From Novosphingobium aerophilum (GTDB taxonomy: Bacteria; Pseudomonadota; Alphaproteobacteria; Sphingomonadales; Sphingomonadaceae): 64,000 nucleotides of DNA. Positions 8,355 through 16,873 of this stretch are shown here, piece after piece. The stretch lies in contig NZ_JACLAU010000003.1 in NCBI RefSeq assembly GCF_014230305.1, positions 1 through 64,000 on the forward strand, read 5' to 3'. The translations under genes were made by a program, and so were the position numbers. Below the pieces are notes generated by a model. It did not search any database, was not told the DNA's origin, and was given only the letters and a program-made list of their open reading frames with translations. How positions within the stretch are numbered: the first letter of the stretch is position 1; the number at the start of each line of letters is the position of its first letter.

Positions 8355-9475
8355 GCCTCTCCCCTTGCCTCCTCGCCGCGGTTCCGTCGGACCTCCGGCG
8401 CAAGGGGCAGGTGGATCCGGAAATGGGTCCAGCCCTTCGCCTCGTCGCGCTCGTGCGTGATGCGCCCGCTCATGTCCCGCACCAGCTTGCGGACCAGGGC
8501 CAGGCCCAGTCCCTGCCCGCTCTTCTTGCTGGTGACGAAGGGCTCGAAGATGTGATCGCGCATGGCCGGATCGACCCCGGGACCATTGTCGCTCACCCGC
8601 AGCTCGATCGGCAGCCGAACGGGCTTGCCGTCGCTCACGGCATGAAGCTGTAAGCCGCTGGAGAAGCGGGTGCGCACCACGATGCGCGGGCCTTCCTGCC
8701 CGTGGCAGGCCTCTGCCGCGTTGGACAGCAGGTTGATCAGCACCTGCACCAGCGCATCGGCCCCGCCCAGCACTTGCGGCAGGGACGGATCAAACTCCTC
8801 CTCGATCCGCACACCGCGGCCCAGTGCCGTCCCCGCCGCATCGATCACCGCCCGGGCGCGGCGCACCGCCTCATGCAGATTGCACGGCGCGACCGGCTCG
8901 GTGGTCCGCCGCGACAGCGTCTGCATCTCGTCGATCAGCTTGGCGATGCGATCGACCTCGTCGGCGATGAGCATGGTCAGCGCCTTGTCGCGATCGGCCA
9001 CCTTGCGGCCCAGCAACTGCGCGGCCCCGCGAATTCCGGCCAGCGGATTCTTGATCTCATGGGCGAGGATCTCCGGCGCGCGCAACACGGAGTCCTCGGC
9101 GGTCCCGGGGTCCTCGCCCAGCGCCTCGGCCGCGCTCGCGTCCTGCAGGGTCACCACTTGCCATCCCGGGGTCTCGGTCACCGGCGAGACGGTCACGTCC
9201 AGCCGGCGCGGACCGACGCCCAGGATCACCGCACCGGCATCCCGCGCCGACAGCGGCGCGTCCCGGTCCCCCACCCTGACCAGCAGGCGGGGCTCATCGA
9301 AGCTGACCAGATCGAACAGCCGCTTGCCCGATATGCGCCGCAGGCTCTGGCCCAGGAACTGCTCGGCCGCCGGGTTCGCGCCGGCGACCCGCTGGTCGGG
9401 ATCGAGCAGGACCACGGCCAGCGACATGCTGGCCAGTTGCCGCCAGGCGTCGGGCGCGACCTGGCTTGCCGCCAT
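8351..9475 (-). CDS. ntrB: Nitrogen regulation sensor kinase NtrB
   Basis: This is a soluble two-component kinase of 374 residues that phosphorylates NtrC and is normally controlled by PII protein. It has no transmembrane segment. A PAS domain covers about residues 10-110. The HisKA motif LAHEIKNPLAGIRGAAQLL places the phosphorylated His at residue 139. The ATPase domain has NLLSNAAEAC, DNGPGV and GQGLGLALV. It begins 3 bp after the dusB stop and overlaps ntrC by 4 bp. Confidence 0.94.
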   Translation of the reverse strand: MAASQVAPDAWRQLASMSLAVVLLDPDQRVAGANPAAEQFLGQSLRRISGKRLFDLVSFDEPRLLVRVGDRDAPLSARDAGAVILGVGPRRLDVTVSPVTETPGWQVVTLQDASAAEALGEDPGTAEDSVLRAPEILAHEIKNPLAGIRGAAQLLGRKVADRDKALTMLIADEVDRIAKLIDEMQTLSRRTTEPVAPCNLHEAVRRARAVIDAAGTALGRGVRIEEEFDPSLPQVLGGADALVQVLINLLSNAAEACHGQEGPRIVVRTRFSSGLQLHAVSDGKPVRLPIELRVSDNGPGVDPAMRDHIFEPFVTSKKSGQGLGLALVRKLVRDMSGRITHERDEAKGWTHFRIHLPLAPEVRRNRGEEARGEA

Positions 9476-9478
9476 GGC

Positions 9479-10525
9479 TCAGGCGGCCTCGCGCCGCAGC
9501 CGACCGCTGGCCGTCAGCCCCAGGTCGAGCAGCGGCGCGTAGAACGCGGTCAGCTCGCGCACGACCTGATCGGCATCGTCGATGAAGTTGACCCTGTTGC
9601 GGAACTCGGCCGAGCCCGGCAGCCCCTTGGTGTACCAGCCCAGGTGCTTGCGGGCCATGCGGACCCCGGTCATGCTGCCATAGTGCTGCAGCATGGCTTC
9701 GTAATGCTCTAGAATAACGTCAAATTGTTCAGCCAGCGTGGGGTCCGGCAGGATCTCTCCGGTCCGCCACCAGTGCATCACCTGGGCCAGGAGCCAGGGC
9801 CGCCCATAAGCGCCCCGCCCGATCATCACGCCATCGGCGCCCGACTGTTCCAGCGCGCGAGCGGCATCCTCGATCTCGCAGATGTCCCCGTTGACGATCA
9901 CCGGGATCGACACCGCCTGCTTGACCGCGCGGACAAAGGCCCAGTCGGCGCTGCCCTTGTACATCTGGTTGCGGGTGCGGCCATGGACCGTGATCATCTT
10001 CGCACCAAGATCCTCGGCAATCCGCGCGAGCTCCGGCGCGTTGAGGCTGTCGTGGCACCAGCCCATCCGCATCTTGACCGTGACCGGGACTTTCACCGCC
10101 TTGACCGTGGCGGCGATCAGTTGGGTCGCCAGGGGGACGTCGCGCATCAGCGCCGATCCCGCATCACCATTCACCACCTTGCGCACCGGACAGCCCATGT
10201 TGATGTCGATGATGGCCGCACCGCGATCCTCGTTGAGGCGGGCCGCCTCGGCCATTTCGGCCGGCTCGCAGCCGACCAGTTGCATCGAGACCGGATCCTC
10301 CACCGGATCCCAGGCCGCCTTCTGGATCGACTGGCGCGTCTCGCGGATCGCGGCCGCGCTGGCGATCATCTCGGTGACGTTGAGGCCCGAGCCGAAGCGG
10401 CGGACGAACTTGCGGAACGGCAGGTCGCTCACCCCGGTCATCGGCGCCAGGATCACCGGGCAATCGATCTGGACCGGTCCGACGCGGATCGGCGCGAGCG
10501 CGGGGGGCGACGGGGGGGTGGTCAT
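9479..10525 (-). CDS. dusB: tRNA-dihydrouridine synthase DusB (NifR3)
   Basis: DusB is an FMN/NADPH enzyme that reduces uridines in the D-loop of tRNA. The 348-residue product has the TIM-barrel signatures [24 protein letters not shown] with the catalytic Cys, [14 protein letters not shown] and NGDI. The ATG at 10525 gives the normal N terminus. The open frame continues far upstream, but only as an antisense shadow of ispDF. It is the first gene of the ntr operon, the arrangement historically called nifR3-ntrBC, and is divergent from ispDF across 81 bp. Confidence 0.94.
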   Translation of the reverse strand: MTTPPSPPALAPIRVGPVQIDCPVILAPMTGVSDLPFRKFVRRFGSGLNVTEMIASAAAIRETRQSIQKAAWDPVEDPVSMQLVGCEPAEMAEAARLNEDRGAAIIDINMGCPVRKVVNGDAGSALMRDVPLATQLIAATVKAVKVPVTVKMRMGWCHDSLNAPELARIAEDLGAKMITVHGRTRNQMYKGSADWAFVRAVKQAVSIPVIVNGDICEIEDAARALEQSGADGVMIGRGAYGRPWLLAQVMHWWRTGEILPDPTLAEQFDVILEHYEAMLQHYGSMTGVRMARKHLGWYTKGLPGSAEFRNRVNFIDDADQVVRELTAFYAPLLDLGLTASGRLRREAA

Positions 10526-10606
10526 GGTTCTGCCGGGCCTGCCTAAAAAACAGGCAGCGCATAGTGGATTGTCCTTTGCCCCGCAAGCGATTACCCGCGC
10601 GCTCTG

Positions 10607-11788
10607 ATGGCCTCCGAACCCAGCCCACCTCCCGGCCTGCCGCTCGGCGCTGCTGGCTTGCCAGCCGGAACCGCCGCGATCGTCGTCGCCGCAGGCGCGG
10701 GGCTGCGCGCGGGGCAACCGTTGCCCAAGCAGTTCGCGGTCTGGCGCGGCAAGCCGGTGGTCCGCCATTCGGTCGAGACCCTGGCCGCGGCCGGATGCGC
10801 CCCCGTGGTGGTCTGCATCCCCGAGGGCGGAACCGCGCTGGCCCAGGCCGCGCTCGACGGCCTGCCGGTCCGGCTCGTGACCGGCGCCGCCACCCGTCAG
10901 GGTTCCGTGCTGGCCGGACTGTCCGCGTTGGAACCGGATGCGCCACGGCTGGTCCTGATCCATGATGCGGCACGGCCGGTGCTGCCCCACTCCGTGATCG
11001 ACCGGCTGGTGGCGGCATTGCAGGATAGTCCCGGCGCCATTCCGGTGCTGCCGGTGGTCGACAGCCTGTGCCATGACCACTCGGGCATGATGGGCGAACC
11101 GGCGGACCGCGCGGCCCTGCGCCGGGTCCAGACGCCCCAGGCCTTCCGGTTCGCCGCGATCCTCGCCGCTCACCGGCAGTGGGCCGGAACCGCCGAGGCG
11201 GGGGACGATGCCCAGGTAGCCCGTGCCGCCGGGCTCGATGTTGCCCTGGTCGATGGAGACGAAGCCTTGCACAAGCTGACCTTCGCCAGCGATTTCGCCG
11301 CCGCCGCGCCGCCGGTGCGGATCGGCACCGGCTATGATGTCCATCGCTTGAGCCCCGGGGAGGACCTGTGGCTGTGCGGCGTCAAGATCGAACATAGCCA
11401 TGGCCTGGCCGGGCACAGCGACGCCGACGTGGCGATCCATGCCCTCGTCGATGCGCTGCTCGGTGCGATTGGCGCGGGCGACATCGGCAGCCACTTCCCG
11501 CCAAGCGATCCCCAGTGGAAAGGCGCTGCGTCCGACCAGTTCCTGGCCCACGCCCTGACGCTGGTGACCGGGTCCGGGCACCGGATCGGCAATGTCGACG
11601 TTACCATCATCTGCGAGGCGCCGAAAATCGGCCCCCACCGCGAGGCCATGCGCGCGCGACTGGCCGCGATCCTTGGCGTTGACATTGGCGCGGTCAGCGT
11701 CAAGGCGACGACCACCGAAGGCCTGGACGCCACCGGCCGGCGCGAGGGCATCGCCGCCCAGGCCGTGGCCACCGTGGTCCGCGACTGA
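10607..11788 (+). CDS. ispDF: Bifunctional IspD/IspF isoprenoid (MEP pathway) enzyme
   Basis: A 393-residue fusion of two non-consecutive steps of the MEP pathway. The N-terminal domain (about 20-225) is MEP cytidylyltransferase with [22 protein letters not shown] and QTPQAFR. The C-terminal domain (about 235-393) is MECDP synthase with the metal-binding DVHRL and HSDADV motifs and the KATTTEGLD signature. Such fusions are common in Alphaproteobacteria and omit IspE, which is encoded elsewhere. It is divergent from dusB. Confidence 0.95.
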   Translation: MASEPSPPPGLPLGAAGLPAGTAAIVVAAGAGLRAGQPLPKQFAVWRGKPVVRHSVETLAAAGCAPVVVCIPEGGTALAQAALDGLPVRLVTGAATRQGSVLAGLSALEPDAPRLVLIHDAARPVLPHSVIDRLVAALQDSPGAIPVLPVVDSLCHDHSGMMGEPADRAALRRVQTPQAFRFAAILAAHRQWAGTAEAGDDAQVARAAGLDVALVDGDEALHKLTFASDFAAAAPPVRIGTGYDVHRLSPGEDLWLCGVKIEHSHGLAGHSDADVAIHALVDALLGAIGAGDIGSHFPPSDPQWKGAASDQFLAHALTLVTGSGHRIGNVDVTIICEAPKIGPHREAMRARLAAILGVDIGAVSVKATTTEGLDATGRREGIAAQAVATVVRD

Positions 11789-11807
11789 GGCTGCACAGGA
11801 ACCGATG

Positions 11808-12341
11808 ATGCGAACGCTTGCCCTGCTCTGCTCGACCCTGCTGCTGGCCGCCCCGCAGATCGCCGCGGCCCAGACCGGCCCCTCCTGCCTGACCGCGCGC
11901 GAATTCACTGCGCTGTCGACCTATGCCCTTCCCAGCGTGATTTCCGGCACCAGCCGGGCTTGCGCGACGGTCCTGCCGAGCACGGCCTTCCTGCGCCGCA
12001 GCGGGGGTGATCTGGCGCAGCGTTACTCCGCTACGCGCGCACCGGTCTGGCCCGAGGCCAAGGCCGCCTTTCTCAAGATGACTGCCGCCCGCGACCCGGG
12101 CGCTGCCCAGCTGTTTTCGTCGATGCCCGACGATGCCCTGCAACAGATCGCCGACGCGGCGGTGTCGGGCATTGTCACCGGGCAGATCAAGCCCGAGACC
12201 TGCGGCACGATCGATCGGGTGCTCTCCCTGGTTTCTCCCCTGCCCGCCGAAAGCACGGCCGAACTGATCGCCATCGCCTCGGGCCTCGCGAGTCGGGCCG
12301 GCGGTGCCCGGCTAGGCAATGTTCCCCTGTGCAAGGCCTGA
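11808..12341 (+). CDS. Small secreted hypothetical protein
   Basis: A 177-residue protein I cannot assign to a family with confidence. It begins with a Sec signal peptide ([19 protein letters not shown], cleavage about residue 21). The mature part is Ala-rich, probably helical, with four cysteines (SCLTARE, RACATV, ETCGTI, PLCKA) that could form two disulfides in the periplasm. The ATG at 11808 has AGGA 7 nt upstream; a second ATG at 11805 is possible. It lies 19 bp after ispDF and 4 bp before cinA, so it is probably co-transcribed with both. Confidence 0.8.
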   Translation: MRTLALLCSTLLLAAPQIAAAQTGPSCLTAREFTALSTYALPSVISGTSRACATVLPSTAFLRRSGGDLAQRYSATRAPVWPEAKAAFLKMTAARDPGAAQLFSSMPDDALQQIADAAVSGIVTGQIKPETCGTIDRVLSLVSPLPAESTAELIAIASGLASRAGGARLGNVPLCKA

Positions 12342-12345
12342 CCCC

Positions 12346-12852
12346 GTGACCGAATCGCTGTTGCCCGCCGAAGTGCTCGCCCTGGCCCGCCGGGTGATCG
12401 AGGAAAATGCCGCGCTCGGTCGCACCGTGGCCGTGGCCGAAAGCTGCACCGGCGGGCTCGTCGCCGCGGCCCTGACCGAGATCGCGGGCTCCTCCGCCGT
12501 GCTCGATCGCGGCTTCGTGACCTATTCCAATGCCGCCAAGCACGAAATGCTGGGCGTGTCGGGCGATATCATCGACACCTTCGGCGCCGTCTCGATCGCT
12601 TGCGCCTGGGCGATGGCCGCCGGTGCTCTGAAGCGCAGCAGCGCGGATGTGGCCGTGGCGATCAGCGGGGTCGCGGGTCCGGGCGGAGGCTCCGACAACA
12701 AGCCGGTGGGCACCGTGGTCTTCGCCCGGGCGACCCGTGACGCGGCCGATCCCGAATCCGGCGATGCCGAAGAACGGCACTTTTCCGGCGAGAGCCGCGC
12801 CGCCGTGCGGCTTCAGGCGACGCTTTGCGCGCTGGAGCTGCTGCTGCCGTAG
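12346..12852 (+). CDS. pncC: Nicotinamide-nucleotide amidohydrolase (CinA C-terminal type, PncC)
   Basis: This 168-residue protein is the stand-alone CinA C-terminal domain, which deamidates NMN to nicotinate mononucleotide in pyridine-nucleotide recycling. Family motifs are [33 protein letters not shown] and [11 protein letters not shown]. The GTG at 12346 gives the expected N terminus; an upstream ATG at 12319 would overlap the preceding gene. The N-terminal molybdopterin-like CinA domain is absent. The 3' end overlaps the convergent ratA gene by 40 bp. Confidence 0.92.
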   Translation: MTESLLPAEVLALARRVIEENAALGRTVAVAESCTGGLVAAALTEIAGSSAVLDRGFVTYSNAAKHEMLGVSGDIIDTFGAVSIACAWAMAAGALKRSSADVAVAISGVAGPGGGSDNKPVGTVVFARATRDAADPESGDAEERHFSGESRAAVRLQATLCALELLLP

Positions 12853-13292
12853 ACCTGGGCGGCGCGCTGCTCGAAAGCGCCCACCATCTTGCGGAACGCC
12901 TTGTCGAGGTACTGGTTGGCCAGTTTCTGGAACAGCGCGTTGCGGAACGCGAACTCGACGCAGAAATCGATCTCGCAGGCGTCGGGACCGACCGGGCGGA
13001 ACACCCAGCGGTTGTCGAGATCACGCAGCGGCCCGTCGACATAATGGACCTGGATCGTGCCTGCGCCGTCAGCACCATCCGGCGCACGCTTTTCCACGCG
13101 CGAGGTGAACTTTTCGCGCAGGGCGGAAAAGCCGACCAGCATGTCCGCGACCATCTCGGTCTCGCTGTCCGAGCGGACCCGCGTCGCGACGACCCAGGGC
13201 AGGAACTCGGCATAGCGGCCCACATCGGCCACCAGATCGAACATTTGCCGCGCACTCCACGGCAAGCGGCGGACCTCGTGAATGCGGGCCAC
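12813..13292 (-). CDS. RatA/Coq10-type START-domain protein
   Basis: A 159-residue polyketide-cyclase/START-fold protein of the Coq10/RatA family. Bacterial members are annotated either as coenzyme-Q-binding proteins or as the ribosome-association toxin RatA; the sequence alone does not decide between these. Visible landmarks are [20 protein letters not shown] near the start and [18 protein letters not shown] near the C terminus. GTG at 13292 lies 4 bp after the lipA stop, which argues for co-translation and against the longer frame to 13481. Confidence 0.88.
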   Translation of the reverse strand: MARIHEVRRLPWSARQMFDLVADVGRYAEFLPWVVATRVRSDSETEMVADMLVGFSALREKFTSRVEKRAPDGADGAGTIQVHYVDGPLRDLDNRWVFRPVGPDACEIDFCVEFAFRNALFQKLANQYLDKAFRKMVGAFEQRAAQVYGSSSSSAQSVA

Positions 13293-13296
13293 CGGG

Positions 13297-14283
13297 TCAG
13301 CGCGCCCGCTGCTTGGCGAGCTGCGCTTCGCGGGCCGCGCGCATCTGGGCGAAGTCCTCGCCGGCATGGTAGCTTGACCGGGTGAGCGGGCTGGCCGCGA
13401 CCTGCAGGAACCCCTTGGCCCGCGCGATCGCACCATAGGCCGAGAACGCCTGAGGGGTGACGAACTCCTTGACCTCGGCATGCTTGGGGGTCGGGCGGAG
13501 ATACTGCCCCATGGTCAGGAAATCGATCTGGGCCGATCGCATGTCGTCCATCACCTGGTGAACCTCGAGCCGCTCCTCGCCCAGGCCCAGCATGATCCCG
13601 CTCTTGGTGAAGATCAGCGGATTGTGATGCTTGACCTCCTCCAGCAGCCGCAACGAGGCATAGTAGCGCGCGCCGGGGCGGATGGTCGGGTAGAGCCGTG
13701 GCACGGTTTCCAGGTTGTGATTGTAGACGTCGGGCCCGGCCGCGACGATCGCCTCGACGGCGGGGCGCATCTTGCCGCGGAAATCGGGCGTGAGGATCTC
13801 GATGGTGGTGTCCGGCGTGGTCCGGCGCAGCGCCTCGATCACCTTGACGAACTGCCCGGCTCCGCCATCGGGCAGGTCATCGCGGTCAACCGAGGTGATG
13901 ACGATGTGCTCCAGCCCCAGCTTTGCCGCCGCCTCGGCCACGTGGGCCGGTTCATCGACGTCAACCTTGCGCGGCATCCCGGTCTTCACGTTGCAGAACG
14001 CGCAGGCCCGGGTGCAGACGTCACCCAGGATCATCACCGTGGCATGCCTCTTGGTCCAGCACTCGCCGATGTTGGGGCAGGCCGCCTCCTCGCACACAGT
14101 GTTCAGCTTCAGCTCGCGCATCAGGGCACGAGTCTCGCCATAGGCGCGGCTGGTTGGCGCCTTGACGCGAATCCAGTCGGGCTTGCGCTGGCGTTCGGGC
14201 GCTGCGGCAGGCGCGCTATCGGTGGGCTCGTTGGCGTCGGCAGCCGGCTGCGCGGTCTGCAGGTCGGGGGCAAGGTCACTCAT
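13297..14283 (-). CDS. lipA: Lipoyl synthase LipA
   Basis: LipA is a radical-SAM enzyme that inserts two sulfurs into protein-bound octanoyl groups to make lipoate. Such cofactors are needed by the pyruvate dehydrogenase encoded in this window. The 328-residue product has the auxiliary cluster motif [12 protein letters not shown] and the radical-SAM motif CTRACAFC, then [13 protein letters not shown] and the C-terminal [10 protein letters not shown]. The start is the ATG at 14283 (MSDLAPD); a longer frame reaches 14364 but would cover the divergent promoter region. ratA follows at once. Confidence 0.95.
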   Translation of the reverse strand: MSDLAPDLQTAQPAADANEPTDSAPAAAPERQRKPDWIRVKAPTSRAYGETRALMRELKLNTVCEEAACPNIGECWTKRHATVMILGDVCTRACAFCNVKTGMPRKVDVDEPAHVAEAAAKLGLEHIVITSVDRDDLPDGGAGQFVKVIEALRRTTPDTTIEILTPDFRGKMRPAVEAIVAAGPDVYNHNLETVPRLYPTIRPGARYYASLRLLEEVKHHNPLIFTKSGIMLGLGEERLEVHQVMDDMRSAQIDFLTMGQYLRPTPKHAEVKEFVTPQAFSAYGAIARAKGFLQVAASPLTRSSYHAGEDFAQMRAAREAQLAKQRAR

Positions 14284-14348
14284 GCTGCGCAGATAGGCGC
14301 AATGCAGGGCCCTTGCCAGAGGCAATTGGGGAGGCCATGAGGCGGGCC

Positions 14349-15002
14349 ATGTCCGCTGCCCCATCCGCCCAGCTCGCCCGCCTGCTCGCCGGTTACCGCC
14401 GCTTCCGCCAGACCGGTTGGAACCCGAACCGCGAACGCTGGGCCACGCTGCGCGAGGGTCAGCAGCCGGAAATCATGGTGATCGCCTGCTCTGACAGCCG
14501 GGTCGATCCGGCCCAGATCTTCGATGTCGACCCGGGCGAGATCTTCGTGGTCCGCAACGTGGCCGCGATGGTGCCGCCGTTCGAGACCTCACCCGGCCTC
14601 CACGGCGTGTCGGCCGCGCTGGAGTTTGCCGTGCAGGTGCTGGGCGTGCGCGAGATCGTCGTGCTCGGGCATGGCCTGTGCGGTGGCTGCAAGGCGGCGC
14701 TGACCCAGGAGCTGCAGGGCGCCGAACGCGGCGAAGGCGGCTTCATCGCCGACTGGATCGCCCTGCTGGATGATGCGCGTGAGCCTGTGGTCGCCGCGCA
14801 CGGCACCTCGGGCCGCGAGGCCGAGCGGGCGATGGAACTGGCCGGGGTAAAGGCCAGCCTGGGCAACCTGCGCACCTTTCCCTGTATCCGCCGCAAGGAA
14901 CGTGATGGCGAGCTGCGGCTGACCGGGGCCTTCTTCGCGATCTCGGACGGCATCCTGCACGTCCTGGACGAAACGTCCGGTGACTTTCGACCCGCGACCT
15001 GA
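14349..15002 (+). CDS. Beta-class carbonic anhydrase
   Basis: A 217-residue zinc enzyme interconverting CO2 and bicarbonate. Zinc ligands and the catalytic dyad are visible in ACSDSRVDP (Cys, Asp, Arg) and [11 protein letters not shown] (His, Cys). The preferred start is the ATG at 14349, with GAGG 6 nt upstream. ATGs at 14337 and 14313 are in frame and cannot be excluded. It is divergent from lipA with a 65-bp spacer. Confidence 0.94.
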   Translation: MSAAPSAQLARLLAGYRRFRQTGWNPNRERWATLREGQQPEIMVIACSDSRVDPAQIFDVDPGEIFVVRNVAAMVPPFETSPGLHGVSAALEFAVQVLGVREIVVLGHGLCGGCKAALTQELQGAERGEGGFIADWIALLDDAREPVVAAHGTSGREAERAMELAGVKASLGNLRTFPCIRRKERDGELRLTGAFFAISDGILHVLDETSGDFRPAT

Positions 15003-15084
15003 TCCCCGAAACGATCGCCGCTGGCCGCGCACCATCGGTCGGCCGGGCCACCAGGTGATGGGGTTGTTTGCCAACACGACCGCC

Positions 15085-15130
15085 GAGCCCCCTTCCCGTT
15101 GGGGAGGGGCTGGGGGTGGGGGTTCCGCGT
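15085..15130. repeat. GC-rich inverted-repeat intergenic element
   Basis: The segment contains CCCCTTCCCGTTGGGGAGGG, a self-complementary stem, followed by GGGCTGGGGGTGGGGG. The region is non-coding and lies between the carbonic anhydrase gene and the terminator of the convergent gene. Similar CCCTCCC/GGGAGGGG intergenic sequences are common as dispersed elements in sphingomonad genomes as I know them. Copy number cannot be judged from this window, and it may simply act as a terminator for the carbonic anhydrase gene. Confidence 0.4.
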
Positions 15131-15154
15131 CAGCCTTCGAAAGCGACCCCAATC

Positions 15155-15190
15155 CCCAAAAACAAAGGGCGGCAGGTGACTGCCGCCCTT
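15155..15190 (-). terminator. Rho-independent terminator of the periplasmic repeat-protein gene
   Basis: A perfect 11-bp stem, 15165-15175 paired with 15180-15190 (AAGGGCGGCAG / CTGCCGCCCTT), encloses the 4-nt loop GTGA. On the minus strand it is followed by TTGTTTTTGGGG, a good U-tract. It begins 24 bp past the stop codon of the gene at 15214-16512. Confidence 0.85.
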
Positions 15191-15213
15191 CGCTTATCAC
15201 AGGATCGCCGCGA

Positions 15214-16512
15214 TCAGCCGCCCTTGGCCTTCTGGCCGGCGAAGATCGCCCAGAGCTGGGCGATCGGCTTGCGCACGCCGTTGACCTTGCCGAAGGTGGC
15301 CTGGGCATCGGCGAACTTGCCCTGTTCGAACTGGGCGATGCCCAGACGGGTCAGGGCACGGTCCGCATCGACTCCCGGCTTGCCCAGGGCGGTCTGGTAG
15401 AAGCCCTCGGCCTTGGCCCACTGGTCATAGCTGAGGAAGGCGTCGCCTGCCGCCATGACCGTGGCGGTCGAGGCGGTGGGCAGCAGCGCGTCCTTCTCGA
15501 GCGGCGGCAGCGAGGCCTTGTCCGCGGCGAGACGGGCCTGGGCGATCGTCTTGTTCTCGTTCACGAACACGTCGCTGGGGCTGAGCTTGCCGCTCTTCAC
15601 ACCCTCGTCGAGAATCTTGAGGACTTCGGCCGGGGCGCGGCGGGCGTCGGCGGCCTGCAGGTATTCGGCATAGTCGCTGGTGTCGCGATAGCTGCCGGTG
15701 GCGTCCATCAGGCGCATCAGGTCCAGCGTCTCCTGCGCCTGGAAGCGACCGGCAGTGCGCGCCAGGCCGATGGCGTCGGCCCAGTTGTCGGTCGACGGGT
15801 AAGCCTCGACCAGGCCGGCGCCGAAGCCGAAGGCCTGCTCATAGGTCTTGGCCTTGTAGGCCACGCTCAGCCCGCGGATGTACCACTCCTTCGGCGGGAC
15901 GGAGCCGGCAGCCTTGCGCGCGGTGATCGCCGCACCCAGGACTTCCAGCCCCTTGGGCAGCTCGTTGGTGGCGAAGTAGGTTTCAGCCAGCAGCGCCTGC
16001 ACGTCGTTCTCGACATAGCCCGCAGCCACCGCGTTGGAGAATGCGGTGCGGGCGCCGGCATAGTCCTTGGCGTCGAACGCCATGCCGCCAAGATAATAGT
16101 TGTACTTGCCCAGTTCCGGGCCGGTCAGCTTGCCGCTGCCGATCACGGTTTCCAGGCCGGTCTTCATAAGGCCGCTGTCCTTGCCGGTCTGGCCGATCTG
16201 GATCGCGAAATTGCCCGCGAAGAACTTGTCGTCGACCGTCTGAGCGGCGGCGAGCGCAGCCAGGACCTTGTCCTTCAGCGCCGCGGCGCTGGCCTGGTCC
16301 TTGGCCTTGGCCATGTCGTTCTGCAGCGGGCCGGCCAGGGTGATGAACGCCTTGGAGAGCTTCGGCCCTTCGGCCTTGGCGTCCTTGGCTTCCTTGGCCA
16401 GCGCCGGAGCCGCCGTGGCCACCATGCCCCCGGCCAGACCCAACGCGAGCGCCGCGGTCAGGGCCGCGCGCGAAACGAACGTGCCGCCAGCGCGGCTGGA
16501 AATCGGGAACAT
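15214..16512 (-). CDS. Periplasmic tetratricopeptide-like repeat protein
   Basis: A 432-residue protein with an N-terminal export signal (hydrophobic run in ALTAALALGLAGGMVATAAPALA, cut about residue 40). The rest is Ala/Lys-rich helical repeats. Segments such as YNYYLGGMAFDAKDYAGARTAF and LTRLGIAQFEQGKFADAQATF resemble TPR units. I do not recognise a specific function; a periplasmic scaffold is a reasonable guess. The ATG at 16512 is preferred to 16533 because GAAGG lies 5-6 nt before it. The gene is monocistronic with its own terminator and is divergent from gyrA. Confidence 0.82.
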   Translation of the reverse strand: MFPISSRAGGTFVSRAALTAALALGLAGGMVATAAPALAKEAKDAKAEGPKLSKAFITLAGPLQNDMAKAKDQASAAALKDKVLAALAAAQTVDDKFFAGNFAIQIGQTGKDSGLMKTGLETVIGSGKLTGPELGKYNYYLGGMAFDAKDYAGARTAFSNAVAAGYVENDVQALLAETYFATNELPKGLEVLGAAITARKAAGSVPPKEWYIRGLSVAYKAKTYEQAFGFGAGLVEAYPSTDNWADAIGLARTAGRFQAQETLDLMRLMDATGSYRDTSDYAEYLQAADARRAPAEVLKILDEGVKSGKLSPSDVFVNENKTIAQARLAADKASLPPLEKDALLPTASTATVMAAGDAFLSYDQWAKAEGFYQTALGKPGVDADRALTRLGIAQFEQGKFADAQATFGKVNGVRKPIAQLWAIFAGQKAKGG

Positions 16513-16873
16513 GCTGCCTTCGTCTCCTTCCACTGTCCCGGCCCCCGGGGAGGAACGCCGCGATCAGGTGTTCAGCGCCAGGGCCTGCGCAAAGACTCCG
16601 CGCCGCCCTGGTGTCGCGCATGCAAATGACCGGAAAACTTTGCGATGGCAACACTGCGACGCGGTAATTCGCACCGCTTGAACGGCGATTGAATGGCCCC
16701 TCGCCCGGACCGTGCGGCATCGCCCGCAGCGCGGGCCCGCAACACCCCAGCGAGATGTGGAAAACGCCCCGTTTTCCTGCTTTTCACCCCCCTTCGGCTG
16801 GCCATCTCCGGCCGCTTGTCCTAGGGCCTCGGATACACATTTCCGTTCCAGAACAGAAAAGACTGCCGCAGCC
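16513..16873. other. Intergenic region between divergent genes (361 bp)
   Basis: No gene is visible. The region must hold the promoters of the leftward repeat-protein gene and rightward gyrA. A short stem GCCCGC/GCGGGC lies at about 16724-16738. Just before gyrA, TTGTCCTAGGGCCTCGGATA followed by an ACATTT-rich stretch is a possible promoter. The palindromic GTTCCAGAAC near 16845-16856 does not match the 7-nt spacing of an alphaproteobacterial SOS box. Confidence 0.5.

Noticed and set aside
5652..8555. A 967-codon plus-strand frame opposite ntrY and ntrC
   Set aside because: Shadow frame of the Ntr genes with no recognisable motif or ribosome site and strongly skewed composition.
10526..11908. 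N-terminal extension of dusB on the minus strand
   Set aside because: The frame is merely open opposite ispDF. The dusB family start (MTTPPSPP) at 10525 is clear.
16845..16856. GTTCCAGAAC before gyrA as an SOS box
   Set aside because: The halves are inverted with a 2-nt spacer, not the GTTC-N7-GTTC direct arrangement used by alphaproteobacterial LexA.
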